From: Dipteronia dyeriana
Taxonomy: Eukaryota; Streptophyta; Magnoliopsida; Sapindales; Sapindaceae
Reading direction: 5' to 3'
NCBI GenBank assembly: GCA_032871835.1
Contig: CM065296.1
Location: forward strand, 50,311,288 to 50,375,287
DNA: 64,000 nt
A program made the position numbers and the translations under genes. The notes under the pieces were generated by a model. It made no database searches, was not told the origin of the DNA, and saw only the letters and a list, made by a program, of their open reading frames with translations. How positions within the stretch are numbered: the first letter of the stretch is position 1; each line of letters begins with the position of its first letter. Shown piece after piece: positions 30,915 to 43,579 of the stretch.

Positions 30915-33900
30915 TGTTGGAACTCCGTTCACCGGTCATGCAGCGGAAGTAGGTTTTAAAATTTTTATACAGATCATAATTGATCTGGAACCATTGAACT
31001 TGGGAACTATTACATATAAAATTATTACAATAATAAAATATGTAAGTTCTTCCGTGTTTGATTGGCTTTTTTCGTTGGCAATCGCATTTGGAGATTAATA
31101 TATAAGGGTAATTTAGGGCACCATTGTTCATAACCAAGCTCAATCATCAACGACAAAATCAATTGCTTAACTTTCATTGAAGAGGTATTAATGCACACAC
31201 ACACTAATGCATTTTTTTTTATTATCTTGCTTGCTTTTTTGCCCTCATGTGTGCCTTTTATGTCTTAATTCTTGCTTGGGTGTTGGATGCATCTTGTGTG
31301 CCTTAAAAAGAGGATTTTTCCTCTGGTCTATGGTTTAGACCGCTTTCTGTGCATTGCCTATGCCGCGGTCAGCACAACAGTGTTTACCAGAGGCTGCACG
31401 TTGTGGCTACCGTGGCCTGTGCTTGTTGCATGCACCGCAGTCTACCAAGCGGAGTTTCCTAGGCGTTGCATGTTGTCCATACAAGGTCTGTGCACTTGCA
31501 TGCATAACGGTCTATAAAACAGTGTTGTCTAGGCGATACACCGCTCTCTGTACCGCAGTCTGGACACTTACCTGTACCGCGGTCCAACCAGCGGTCCTGA
31601 CGGGATTTGGCTGCCTTTCATCCAAAACGATGCCATTTTGTGTAGGGCACCATATATATATATATATATATATATATGTTCTTTTCTCTTCGCTTTGGTT
31701 CAAGGAGTCCAAGAAACCATTTTTGAGCAACCTAGCTTTTCTAGAGAGAGAAAGAATTCCAAACACTCATTTTTACTCAACCTAACCTCATCTTATGGTC
31801 ATCTAGTTTCATTCTAGGATCATCTAAGCATGGAGCATCATATTCTTCTTGACTAGGTAATTTCTACATGCTATAGACTTTATGGTTTCATTACTAAGAC
31901 ATGTATACCTAGGTTTTAGTCTTTATTGCAAATTAAATGCATGCTTGTTTGTTTAATAGCTTTTATAACATGCTTGTGGTATTGTTTGTTGGTTGAGAGT
32001 ATTGATTAGTGATAACTAGAATTTAGGATGGTTTTACCTTTCTAGCTAATTCTTCTTGCCTTTGCATTTAAGACATTGATATCTAGGAATTGCTTTAATT
32101 GTCATCTTTAATCCTAGATAAGCATAAAAGTCTTGACCTAGCATTTTTTGCATATAGAATATTCTTGTATATTCACTTAGGTTGCCATTATCTCTTCATT
32201 GTTGATTAAGCTTGTGGCTATGTGATTAGTACACAAGGTTGGTGATCCAAAATCACTATTAAGGCATTCTTGGTAGAGTGAAAGGGTTAGTAACTGGAGG
32301 GTTAGACTGGAGGTCAACATAGGTTGTAAGCTTTCACTCAATAGTGGATTTTAAGGATCGAGTGTGGCGCACTGAACAGCCCGTGGTTTTTCCCATTTAG
32401 AGGGTTTCCACGTATATATTACGTGTTGTTATTATTTTATGTTTATTGTCTTTTATTTGAATACTTAGTATAATGGGGTAGATTTGATAATATTGATTAA
32501 TACACAAAATTGGTAATCAATCGGATTAAAACCTATTCACCCCCCTCTAGGTTATAGACACACACTTTCTAAGGAATTTCAAAATATATGTATATACAGG
32601 AAATTGAAATCAATATAAAGAAAAGAAGAAAATCATGCCAATGTTTGGAGGCTCCTTCACTTTATAATATGCTCCTTCTACCTGAACCAATCGATCTTCC
32701 TCGCTATCTTCCAGGATTGGTAGCTGCGTGTGGGTGCATCACGGTCTCAGGAACTTGAATGAAGGATGTAGAGAAAAAACAAATGAAGAAACTTTTTTTT
32801 CTCAAGAAAAACACCTAGAACAGTTTTAGTATATAAAATATTACCAAAATTTTGTCTTTCTTTTTGTTTGCACTACACAGTGCATGAACATACAATATTT
32901 TTTCTCTTTGATACAAACACACACTTGCCACCCTAGCCTTTATGAATCCATGCGTTGATATCAGGTGTAGTGTTTTATATTTAATATATCGCGCAACCCT
33001 TGCAAAGACATGTATTTTGTATGATGTTAATTCACGTACACCATCTCTTTGCATCCTATACAAATTGCGTTTTGTATGTTTTTCTTTAAAGAATATATCA
33101 AATATGTATATTTTTCCTGTTTAATTGATATATTGTTTTGGCCAGTTTTCAAAGAATATATATCAGATATATATTTTCTCTTTTAAAAACCTCTTGATAT
33201 CATTTTATTTTAAAACAAAATCTTTATTTTACGTTTATTAAAAGATATCATCTAATTTGAATTTAAACTATTTTAAATTCAAAAGTTAAATATTTAATTT
33301 AATAAAATAAAATAATCATATTATCTTATTTTATTGAAAAACAAATATCAACAAACATCCTCCATTTAGTGATTAATAATATAATTAAATAATCTTATTA
33401 TTTAATTTATTTAATCACCATTATTCATTAATCAAATAATCTTATTATTCAATTAATTACCGAATAAATACATGTCACTTTCGTAACATAATTAATTGGA
33501 CAATCCAATTAATTAATCGTGACTCTTTTTACCTAAATCGATCGGGCTGACAAGAGGACCTAATGGACCCACAATATTTTGAGCTCCAATTACCTTCGGA
33601 ATCATCAATTAAACTCTTTATTAAATATTCCTTTATTATTAACTCTGGTGTTATTCCACTAAAAGCCCAAATCTGCACTCTCTCAACTGTAGATATTTTT
33701 ACACAGACCGATATAACTCGGTGTTCATCGATATAGCTATTACATATGGTGTGATCCTCCTTAGTAGTTCATAATTAGAGTTGGGTCATAATGTCCGTTA
33801 TACCCCGCTTATTACATATATCTTTTAAGTACTTTTGATTCACTAATGGAAAATAAATTCTATTTCCTCAAGTAATTAGGAGAGCGCTCATACACGAATC

Positions 33901-33929
33901 AATCCTTAAGGAAACTACCATCTATTTCT
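30915..33929 (-). repeat. CopA3 5' LTR, split by a solo LTR and truncated
   Basis: Starts TGTTGGAACTCCGTTCACC. It is interrupted at 31041-32581 by solo LTR E, resumes at 32582 and follows the CopA LTR to CTACCATCTATTTCT at 33929. There the CopA4 LTR starts exactly at its TG. About 60 per cent of a CopA LTR is present. Confidence 0.82.
31041..32581 (+). mobile_element. Solo LTR E
   Basis: TGTAAGTTCTT...GGAATTTCA, flanked by AAATA at 31036-31040 and 32582-32586. Removing it restores a continuous CopA LTR. A (TA)n run at 31652-31677 followed by a T/C-rich stretch suggests a plus-strand promoter. ATTCACCCCCCTCTAGG near the right end resembles the 3' part of some large plant Copia LTRs. It holds several degenerate ACCGCGGTC palindromes (31360-31600). 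There is no coding domain; the open frames at 31272-31785 arise from this repeat. Confidence 0.78.
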
Positions 33930-35948
33930 TGTTGGAACCCCGTTCACCGGTCACGCAGTGGAAATGTGTTTTAAAAATTTTATACATATCGTAATCTGTA
34001 TTTAGGACCAGTGAACTTGGGATCGTAATTATTTTTGGAACAAATAAAATATAAAATTATTACACTAATAAGACATATACGTAAATACAGGAAATTGTAA
34101 TCAATAATAAAAAGAAGATTAAGAAGCTTACCAACGTTTGGAGGCTCCTTTACTTTTTGATGTGCTCCCGGTCCGTACCACTGATCTTCCTAGCTATTCC
34201 CGGGACTGGTAACTGAGTGTGGGCGTGTCACGGCCTCATGAACTTAGAATAGAGGATGTAGAGAAAAAAAATTTCGCCATTTTTTTATTTTATTTTACAT
34301 ACACACTTGCACACAATAACTAACGCACAAAAACAAAAACAACCTTTTTTTTTTTTGTTGAACTGACTATTTCACTGTGCACACACTTGCACCTATTGGT
34401 TCACACATCCACTATGCAATTAGGTAAGGTTTTTTTTTTCTCTTTCCAACCTTTTGTGCGTTTATATATCTATATATACTGATGTTTTGATCAGTTTTTA
34501 TCAATTTAAAAAAAAATCGAAATCCTTCTTTTAAACATTGGGTTTTAAAAAAAAAAAAATATATAACATATATAAAATATTTAAATTTTAAAAAACTGAT
34601 CATATCTTTATTTAAAAACTAAAATCTATATTTTATTTATCAAATAAGATATTATATATTTATATATATTTAAATTTAAACGATTCAAATTCAAATATAT
34701 ATAATTTGTTTTATTTAATGAATGAGATAATCATATTATCTCATCATTCAAAAATAAATAACAATTGAACCCTCCATTCATGACTAATTATACTATTAAA
34801 TAATCTTATTATTTAAATGTCATAATTGTCATTTTAATCAATTGAATAATCTAATTACTCAATCAACTCTTGATATGTGTCATTTTCGTAACACAATTAA
34901 TCGAACAATCCAATTAATTAACCGTGACACTTGTTACCTAAATCAATCGGGCTAGCAAGGGGACCTAATGGACCCACAGTATTTTGAGCTCCAATAATCC
35001 TTAGAATCATTAATTAAACTTTTTAATTAATATTTTTTGATTATTAACTCCGGTGTTATTCCACTAAAAACCCGAAGCTGCACTCTCTCAATTGCAGACG
35101 CTTTTACACAGACCAATACAACTCGGTCTCCATCGATATAGCTATTTCATATGGTGTGATTCTCCACAGTAGTTCATAATTAGTGTTGGGTCATAATGTC
35201 CATTTTACCCTTCTAATTACATATATCCTTTAAGTACCATTGATTCTCTAATGGACAATAAATCATATTTCCTCACGGAATTAGGATAGCCTCATATTGT
35301 CCAAGCCCTGAATCAACCCTTAAGGGAACTACCATCTAGTTCACAAGAAGGAGTGGATTCCACTATTGTGTACAAACCTTCTCAGCCACAAGCCAAACTG
35401 CGATCCTAACATATGGAGTATATTGATCAGGAAATGCATCTGACCTCACCCATGGTATATCAAAGACCACGATCTAACCTGAATGAGTCGATAAGGCACT
35501 CAGGATGAAGATCACCCACATATAGCCATCATTAATTGATATATATAAATCTCATCGGCAAACGGATCTAGGTGTGAGATTCATATAAATCATGGCCTAG
35601 TCCTATATGATCACATCATATAATGTGCCTCCATTCCCATATCTCATATGAATGATTCAGGATAGAATCACTATACATTACGGAATGAACCACAGCTATA
35701 GATTAACCACAAATAAAGTATCCAACTTTATTTGCTATCTATGGACTCTTTAGATTACACGTCTCTTACTGTATCCATCCGTATATCCACTCATATACAC
35801 AGTTCGATATTACATCCAGTAATCCGGGATGTTAATATGTTCACAAGTTTATATAATAAATAACATAACAAGAATGAATTGAACCTTTCCTTTTATTTAC
35901 TTCATAAATCCGTTTAAAAATTACATGTTTAGGGCATAAATCCCAGCA
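33930..35948 (-). repeat. CopA4 3' LTR
   Basis: 2019 bp from TGTTGGAACC to ATCCCAGCA, the final CA next to the polypurine tract at 35949-35965. It lacks the long TA tract of CopA1. Confidence 0.88.
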
Positions 35949-36655
35949 ATCTCCCACTTGCACTAGAGCATGTGAGGCATGTCTCATATCCCTAGACCAT
36001 CTAGGTGACCCGAAAACACTTTAGCAGGTAAGGTCTTCGTAAATGGATTAACATGATTGTCTTGTGAGGCTATCTTGGTGACGATCACATCTCCTTTCTG
36101 CATAATCTAGCTGATCAAATGATACTTTCTCTCTATATGCTTCCCTCTTTTGTGGCTTCTTGGTTCTTTGGAATTAGCCACAGCACCACTGTTATCACAA
36201 TAAAGTGTGATAGGCTTATCCAGGTCTGGAACAAGTTTCAGATCACTCAAGAACTTATGGAGCCAAACAACCTCTTTAGCAGCTTCACAAGTGGCTATAT
36301 ATTTGGCTTCCATGGTGGAATCAACAATGCAAGATTGCTTTATACTTCTCCACACAATGGCTCCACCATCCAAGGTGAATACTAATCCAGACGTGGATTT
36401 TCTAGAATCCCTGTCAGACTGAAAATTAGAATTCATGTATCCTAACGGGATCAAATCCTGTTCAGAATACACTAGCATATAATTTCTCGTTCTCCGAAGA
36501 TACTTGAGAATAGTCTTGAAAGCAACCCAATGATCCAATCCTGGGTTGGACTGGTTTCTGCTGACTACTCCCATTGCATAGCAAATGTTCGGTCTCGTGC
36601 AGAACATAACATACATGAGACTACCTACTACCGATGCATAGGGTACACGTCTCAT
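35949..36655 (-). pseudogene. CopA4 polypurine tract and RNase H
   Basis: The tract AGTGGGAGAT occupies the first bases beside the LTR. The RNase H frame 36107-36655 is open for 182 codons: RPNICYAMGVVSRNQSNPG, TSGLVFTLDGGAIVWRSIKQ, DSTMEAKYIATCEAAKE and LYCDNSGAVANSKEP. The first catalytic Asp is lost (GYMNSNF instead of GYTDSDF); Glu and the second Asp remain. After KYHLI the frame breaks and the last part lies in other frames. Confidence 0.88.
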
Positions 36656-37560
36656 ATCCTCAACTTCTTGAGGTGTCTTATGGCACTGTTACTTAGACAA
36701 GTGAACTCCATGCCTGAAAGGTAAATTACCTTTCTTGAAGTTCTGCATCAAAAATCACATAAGAATCTTATCGATATACGATACCTGAGACAGTGCTATG
36801 AGTTTGTTCTTATGATCCCTTATAAGTTGGATCCCTAGAACAGAACTTGCCTCTTCCAATCTTTCATTTAGAATTGGCTAGCCAGTCAACCCTTTAAATC
36901 AGACAACACTCCCACATTATTCCCAATGAGTAAGGTATCATCTACGTATAGGACCAGGAAAACTACTTTCTTGTTAATGATGCGCTTGTAGACACAAGAC
37001 TCATCAGCATTCTACTCGAAGCCATAGGTTTTGATAACATTATCAAACCTAATGTTCCAAAATCTAGATGCTTGTTTAAGTCCATAGATGGACCTTTGCA
37101 GCTTGCAAACCTTATGCTCTTGATCTGGCGACACAAATCCCTCTAGTTGCATCATATAAATGCTCTCATCAAGATTGCCATTCAAGAATATAGTCTTGAC
37201 GTCCATTTGCCAAATTTCATAATTGAAATAGGCAGCAATGGATAAGAGAATCCTAATAGACTTAAACATAACTACTGGTAAGAAGGTCTCTTCATAATTG
37301 ACCCCCTCTTTCTAGGTATAACCCTTAGCCACTAGCCTTGCTTTGAAGGTCTCTACCTTCTCGTCTACTCCTCTTTTTTTCATGTAGATACACCCTATGG
37401 GTTTTACCCCGTCTGGTAAGTCTACAAGATCCCAGACTGAGTTAGAGTACATGGACTCCATCTTAAGATTCATGGCTTTAAGCCATTCCTCTTTATCAGG
37501 ATCTTCCATTGCATTCTTAAATGTCAATGGACCATCTACATTATCAGCCGAGACACCACC
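36656..37560 (-). pseudogene. CopA4 reverse transcriptase
   Basis: The frame 37012-37269 has IWQMDVKTIFLNGNLDES and KVCKLQRSIYGLKQASRFWN. YVDD is intact near 36950 (LYVDDTLLIGNN). The N-terminal part in 37312-37716 reads FKNAMEDPDKEEWLKAMNLK but has a short deletion (PIGCIYMKKRGVD for PIGCKWIYKRKRGVD). Stops and a frameshift near 37010 and 37310 separate the pieces. Confidence 0.87.
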
Positions 37561-38835
37561 TTGTCCCTCACCTATACCTAAATAGCATTCAGGTTGTTTC
37601 ATATCCCTCTCACTACGTCTGGGTGGTAGTGTATTCTGATCAGCAACCATCTGACTCTCAGATGTTTGTGGATCAATAACTGTTGTTGATGAAGCACTGG
37701 TCTCACCAGGCTCCAATTCATTTAATACAATCTTGGAATGAGGTTTATGGTCACTAATGTAATTTTCCTCAAGAAACGTTGCATTTGTGGATACAAATAC
37801 TTTATTGTCTTCGGGACTATAGAAGTGTCCACCTCTGGTCTCTTTGGAGTATCCTACAAATAGTCAGACAACAGACTTAGATTCTAGTATTCCAGTTCTG
37901 TTCTTCAGCATGTGTGCTAGACACCCCCATATGCGGAAATGTCACAAACTAGCTTCATAACCATTCCACAACTCTAGGGGAGTCTTAGGAAAAGATTTGG
38001 ATGGCATTACATTCAAAATGTATGCAGCTTTTTGTATAGCATATCCCTAAAATGAATTTGGTAATGATGAGAAACTAATCATAGATCTCACCATTTCTAT
38101 CAGGGTTCTATTTCTCCTCTTCGCTATACCATTTTGCTGAGGTGTACCGGGAGTTGTGAGTTAGAAAACTATCCTATAATCAACCATGAAGCCTTTAAAC
38201 TCTTGGTCAAGGTACTCACCTCCACGATCTGATCGTTGTGACTTGATAGGTCTACCTAATTGATTCTCAACTTAAGCTCGAAATTCTTTGAACTTTTTAA
38301 TTGTTTCCGACTTTCGTTGCATCAGGTAGACGTATCCGTATCTTGAGTAGTCATCTATAAAAGTGACATAATACTCATAACCACCCCTAGCTTTAACATT
38401 CATCGGTTCGTAGACGTCTGTATGTATAAGCTCTAGCGGTTCTTTAGCTCTAAGCCCTTTTCCTGCCAAAGGTCTCTTAGTCATCTTACCTTCCAGACAA
38501 GATTCACAGATAGGTAAGGTGCCAACCTTTAACTCACTTAAAGGTTTGATTTTTGCTAGTCTGTCTATTCGGTCAAGGTTGATATGACCAAGCCTTAGAT
38601 GCCAGAGATACGTGTCATTATCTGGAGAAATCTTATGTTGTTTAGTTTTTGGTTTTTCAACCTTAAACATTTTGGTGTTGAGCAGTGTAGTATGTATTAA
38701 GGGTCTTAACACATACAAATTGTTTTCATTAATTCCTAAACAAATATTCAGACCATTCTTGTCAATAATAACAGACTTATTATTAAAAGAAACAAAATAT
38801 TTTTGTTTTAACAACTTAGAAACGGAAATCAAATT
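37561..38835 (-). pseudogene. CopA4 integrase
   Basis: The frame 38272-38832 holds the zinc region HLRLGHINLDRIDRLAK / LPICESCLEGKMTKRP and the first catalytic Asp in ELIHTDVYEPMNVK, followed by VTFIDDYSRYGYVYLM. SDRGGEYLDQEFKGF (second Asp) is at about 38235. GTPQQNGIAKRRNRT near 38120 shows the catalytic Glu replaced by Lys. The C-terminal LFVGYSKETRGGHFYSPEDN and the linker end near 37560. Confidence 0.87.
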
Positions 38836-39045
38836 CCGTGTAAATCAAGGAATATAAAATACATTGTCTAACAATATATAATTATTACAAAAACGTAATA
38901 TAATTACGCTCACTGCTTGTGCAGACACAACATCCCCTGACCCCACACGTATTGAGAAGGCTCCATCCTCTAGCTGTGTCTAAGAATCAGTCCACTACAA
39001 AGAAGAACAATCATTGTTAGTGGCCATCGAATAAACTATCCAGGG
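38836..39045 (-). pseudogene. CopA4 protease
   Basis: The active-site region near 39035 reads SPWIVYSMATNN where the family has SPWIIDSGATNH, so the catalytic Asp is gone. Stops follow. The region runs into the integrase start at 38832. Confidence 0.75.
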
Positions 39046-39932
39046 TGAAGAATCATCTTTCACTAAACAAGATTCAAGAACAAGTAAATCATATTTACCT
39101 TTCGTCTTTTTCTTCTTGGCTACCTCCTCTAGGTACTAAGGACGGTTCCTCTTCTAGTGCCCGGCCTTATTACAATGGAAACATTTTCTTTTGTCTTGGT
39201 CGGTGGAGGTGCCTTTCTTTTTGCTTTGGGCTTTCTTGGGTTTGGGCTTACTCTTTGCCTTCCCAGTGGACCTCTTCCTCTTCTTAATATTTGAGGAAGA
39301 TGGTTAGGCAAAATTTGCCTCGTCGGTCTTGCCCTTATTGTCCTTAATCAAGGACTCAAAGGTAGCGAGCTCATTGAGCAACTGTGTAAGACTGAACTTT
39401 AACTTTTTCATCTCGCAGTTGCATTTAAACTGATCAAAACTCTTCGAAAAAGTTGTCAGTATGATGCTTACTCGACTGGGTTCGTCAATGGCCATGCCAT
39501 TGACTTCTACTGTGTTGAAGTATGACAACATGCTCAGGACATGTTCTCGAACTGATGTAGCTTCCTACATGCGAGCGAGCATAGCAGAACAAACAACTTC
39601 GTGTCACTTTTGCTCAGAGGGCTGCCCGAACATAGCTTGTAATGACTCCATGATTTCAAATGCTGAAGTCATTAATTAAATCTTTGTGACAAACATGTCT
39701 GTCATTGAAGCCAACAAATATGTTCGGGCTATCTCTTTAGATGAGACCCATCGCTGGTATGCCTAGCGAACAATTGTGTGGCATTGGCAGTAGGCGCTGG
39801 AGGACATTCCTATGTTAGCACAAACTTGAGGTCTTTGGTGACCAAAATTGCATTAATATTAAGTTTCCACTTAGTGTAGTTATCACCAGTTAATTTATCA
39901 TTTACGAGAATTTGAAGTAATGCAGAAGACAT
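39046..39932 (-). pseudogene. CopA4 gag
   Basis: Start ATG at 39930-39932, MSSALLQILVNDKLTGDNY as in CopA1. The capsid part 39304-39531 reads YFNTVEVNGMAIDEPSRVSI and LTQLLNELATFESLIKDNKG. A basic Lys/Arg/Pro tail and a degraded CCHC knuckle (CFHCNKAGH, then a stop) follow near 39175. Capsid and RNA-binding roles are implied by the family. Confidence 0.85.
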
Positions 39933-39981
39933 TACTGAAATAAATAAAACATTCATTCAATCATTTATTTAAAACAAGTGC

Positions 39982-40016
39982 GAGTAGTTATCACGAACAG
40001 TTCGTATGGCATTGAC
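39982..40016. other. Filler DNA at the CopA4/CopA5 junction
   Basis: Between CopA4 upstream sequence and CopA5 RNase H lies a short patchwork. TAGTTATCAC resembles 39879-39888, and GAACAGTTCGTATGGCATTG resembles the gag text near 39766. Such templated filler is typical of end-joining repair. Confidence 0.55.
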
Positions 40017-40355
40017 AGTAGCCTGCGAAAGAGGTTGTTAGGCTCTGTAAGTTCTTGAGTGATCTGGAAGTTGTTCCAGATCTGGATAAGCCCATCACAC
40101 TTTATTGTGAAAACATTGGTGCTGTTGCTAATTCAAAGAACCAAGAAGCCATAAAAGAGGGAAGCGTATAGAGAGAAAGTATCATCTCATTAGAGAGATA
40201 GTGCATAGAGGAGATGTGAGCGTCACAAAGATATCTTCACAAGACAATCATGCTAATCTATTTACGAATACCTTAACGGCTAAAGTGTTTTCGGGTCACC
40301 TAGATGGTCTAGGGTTATGATACATGCCTCACATGCTTTAGTGCAAGTGAGAGAT
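40017..40355 (+). pseudogene. CopA5 RNase H end and polypurine tract
   Basis: Plus-strand text reads KFLSDLEVVPDLDKPITLYC-ENIGAVANS, then REYHLIREIVHRGDVSVTKI and VFSGHLDGLGL. It is the last third of CopA RNase H, with the catalytic Asp of CDN changed to Glu. GTGCAAGTGAGAGAT at 40341-40355 is the polypurine tract. Confidence 0.83.
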
Positions 40356-41820
40356 TGTTGGGGTTTATGTCCCAAAGATGTAATTTGTAAATGGATTTTT
40401 GAAATAAATAAAAGGAAATGTTTAATTCATTCTTCTTGTGTTTATTATTTTATAACTTGTGCATATATTTAACATCCAAGATTACCGGTTGTAATCTTGA
40501 ACTGTGTATATGAGTGTCATATACAGATGGATACAGTAAGAGACGTGCAATCTAAGGAGTCCATAGAAAGCAAATAAAGATGGGTACTTTATTTGTGGTT
40601 AATCTATAGCTACAGTCCATTCCGTAATGTACGATGATTCTATCTTGAATCGTTCATATGAGATATAGGAATGGAGGCACCTTGTATGATGTGATCATAT
40701 AGGACTGGACCATGATCTATATGAATCTCTCACCAAGATCCGTTTACCGTTAAGATTCATATATATCAACTAACGATGGCTATATATGGGTGATCTTAAT
40801 TCTAAGTGTCTTATCGACTCCTTCAGATTAGATCGTGGTATTTGATATACCATGGGTATGGTCGGATGCTGTTCCAGATCAATATGCTCCGTATGTTAGG
40901 ATTACGGTTAGGCTTATGGTTGTAAAGGTTTGTACACAATTGTGGAATCCACTCCTTCTTGTGAGAACTAGATGGTAGTTCCTTTAAGGGTTGATTCGGG
41001 GTTTGGACAATATGAGCGCTCTCCTATTTCCGTAAGGAAATAGGATTTATTGTCCATTAGAGAATCAATGGTATTTAAAGGATATATGTATTTAGAGGGG
41101 TATAACGGACATTATGACCCAGCTCTAATTATGAACTATTGTAGAGGATCACACCATATGTAATAGCTATATCGATGGACACCGAGTTGTATCGGTTTGT
41201 GTAAAAGCGTCTACAGTTGAGAGAGTGCAGCTTCGGGTTTTTAGTGGAATAACACCAGAGTTAATAATCAAGGAATATTAATTAAAGAGTTTAATTAATG
41301 ATTCTGAGGATTATTGGAGTTCAAAATACTGTGGGTCTATTAGGTCCCCTTGCTAGCCCGATCGATTTAGGTAACATGGGTCACGATTAACTAATTAGAT
41401 TATCCAATTAATTGTGTTACAAAAGTGACACATGTTTATTCAAGAATTAATTGAATAATGAGATTATTTAATTAATGAATGTTAATAGTTAAATTAATTA
41501 AATAATTATATTATTTATTATATTGATAATTATGAATTAACTATTAATTGGAGGGTGTTAGTTGATATATGGATTTAGGTGAGGATAAAATAATAGGATT
41601 ATTTTATTTGTACTAATCATTTATCTAAGTATTTGAATTTAAGTATAAATTTAAAATACTTATTATCACTTTTAATATATTAGATATATTTGAAAAGGAT
41701 AATTAAAAGATATATATCAATTAATAACACAAGAGATTGCATTGGATACAATTTGGTGTGTGCACATGAAACATTAGTCAAAAGAAGAATTTGTATAGGA
41801 TGCAAATACTTGATACACAC

Positions 41821-41866
<46 letters not shown>

Positions 41867-41978
41867 TAAACTGAAGTGCAGGCATGGGGAAGACATAAAA
41901 TTTGTGAAAGAAAAAAGAAAGAAGTTTTTTGGCTTGGTGCGTGAAACAAGACGAAAAAAAAAGGTGCTTTTTGTGCAG

Positions 41979-42026
<48 letters not shown>

Positions 42027-42430
42027 AAAGAGTTTCATGTTTCATGTTTTTTAGATATATATTTTATATATATCTTGGTTCATGTTTTGTGTGTTTTTGA
42101 AACACATAGAAGAAAGAGTTTCTTCAATTCTCTCTACATCCTCCATTCAAGTTCCTGAGACCGTGACGCGCTCACACGCAGTTACCAATCTTGGGAGATA
42201 GTGAGGAAGATCAAGTGGTTCAGACAAGAGCACATCGTAAAGTGAAGAAGCCTCCAAACGTTGGTAAGATTTTCTTCTTGATTATATCGATTTCAATTTC
42301 CTGTGTTTACATATTGTATGTATTAGTTTAATTACAATTCCAAGTTCACTGGTCCCAGATACAGATTATGATCTGTATAAAAAATTTAAAACCTAGTTCT
42401 GCTGCGTAACCATTGAACGGGGTTTCAACA
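40356..42430 (+). repeat. CopA5 3' LTR
   Basis: 2075 bp, TGTTGGGGTTTATG...GGGTTTCAACA. Two long (TA)n tracts (41824-41860 and 41982-42024) lie in it, flanking about 120 bases that correspond to the area of the single TA tract in CopA1. Its terminal CA abuts CopC protease at 42431, so it inserted in CopC; GTTGA (42431-42435) would be the duplication, but the left flank is gone. Confidence 0.88.
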
Positions 42431-42798
42431 GTTGAAGCCAACGCCACAAGGTAATATAGATCACCACGTCGCTTACCCATACCAATCATCGTCCTCGTAG
42501 CCAAGTCCTTTAAAATACACCATGATGGGAAAAATGACACTGAACAATGTAAATCAACGGTTGTCTTTCCAACAGACATAAGATCAACTCTAAAACTTGG
42601 CACACAAAGGACATTATTTAATTGAAAAGAATCATTAAATTGAATTGAGTCAGTCTTAGTGATTCCAGCCATGTCTCCACTAGGTAAAGAAACTAGTGCA
42701 AAAGAGGGACGCTTGTTAACATTCATCAATGATGTAGGATAAGAAGTAGTATGACGAGTTGTTCCACTATCAATTATCCAACGAATGAGAGCAACTGG
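42431..42798 (-). pseudogene. CopC protease and pre-integrase segment
   Basis: IRWIIDSGTTRHTTS contains an intact retropepsin DSG. LVSLPSGDMAGITKTDSIQF and LNNVLCVPSFRVDLMSVGK follow, then RTMIGMGKRRGDLYYL, the usual link to the integrase zinc region. The open frame runs from inside the Gyp1 LTR into the CopA5 LTR; only the part between them belongs to CopC. Confidence 0.87.
42794..42798. repeat. Gyp1 target-site duplication, left copy (ACTGG)
   Basis: ACTGG precedes the TG of the left LTR and recurs at 54504-54508 right after the right LTR. Confidence 0.9.
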
Positions 42799-43579
42799 TG
42801 TTATATGTATATTTAATTGAATGTACACGTCACTGACAGGTAGGACAATCCCTTAAAAAGATTTTCAGATGGGCATCTGAGCTGGCATCTAGAAGACACC
42901 ATCCAAGACATTATAAGAGAATAAGAACCAGAGTAAGCCCGAACACGGGTACTCGGCACGTTCAGTTATACTCGGGACAACATAGGAAGCCCGTATAAAG
43001 AAGTTCAGCACACGATTCACATACTCCAATAAGCATCTGTATCAAAGGAGGAAAGAGTTTAGAAAGTTTCTAGAAGGATAAAACACCAAACAGGAAGCGA
43101 GTTCAAATCAGGCAACAACTCTATTATTCTAGAAAACTGCATATCGATTAGGAAATAAATTCTAAGCAAACTGTGAAGTTGGACTCCCACAAAGATTCAG
43201 ACTCAACCCACAAGATCTCCGAAAGATGAAAGAAGATAAAGACGACTTCAATAAGCAACAATTCATAATTAAATACAAATTATTTTCCTTACTTGTACAA
43301 CAAGGATTAGAGTTCTATGCATGTATAAATAGACCCATAATCCTACTGTAAAAGAGAAGTGAGACAGAAGGAATCACTAAAAAAAGAGAGGCTAGAGAGA
43401 TCGAGTGGTGTATTTCTTCGTTCAATAGTGGATTTGGTTTGGTTGGTCATCTACCCACCCGTGGACGTTTCTCTGATTATCGGAGTTTTACCACGTAAAC
43501 TCGTGTCACTCATATATCAATTACATTCTCTTTCTCTTTCTCTTTTGATAAGTTATAACCAAATCCAACGTTGTTGATA
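42799..43579 (+). repeat. Gyp1 5' LTR
   Basis: Starts TGTTATATG. Its end GTTGATA at 43579 corresponds to GTCAACA of the right LTR through three C-to-T or G-to-A changes, as expected from decay of methylated cytosines. A 30-base segment near the end of the right LTR is missing here. GTATAAATAGACCC at about 43321-43334 is the likely promoter TATA box. Confidence 0.85.

Larger units (their letters stand above)
33930..39981 (-). mobile_element. CopA4: minus-strand Copia, 3' LTR through gag, 5' end lost
   Basis: 3' LTR, polypurine tract, RNase H, RT, integrase, protease and gag are present in order on the minus strand. The element breaks 49 bases upstream of the gag ATG. It is the fullest copy of CopA coding DNA in the window and serves as the reference for the deletion in CopA1. 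Its LTR terminus lies inside the CopA3 LTR, so it probably inserted there. Confidence 0.88.

Noticed and set aside
31272..31785. Open frames of 81 and 143 codons on the plus strand
   Set aside because: They lie in the repeated palindromic part and the TA tract of solo LTR E, overlap each other in different frames and show no domain.
41680..42045. Two overlapping 121- and 86-codon minus-strand frames in the CopA5 LTR
   Set aside because: They are made mostly of Ile-Tyr runs from (TA)n tracts.
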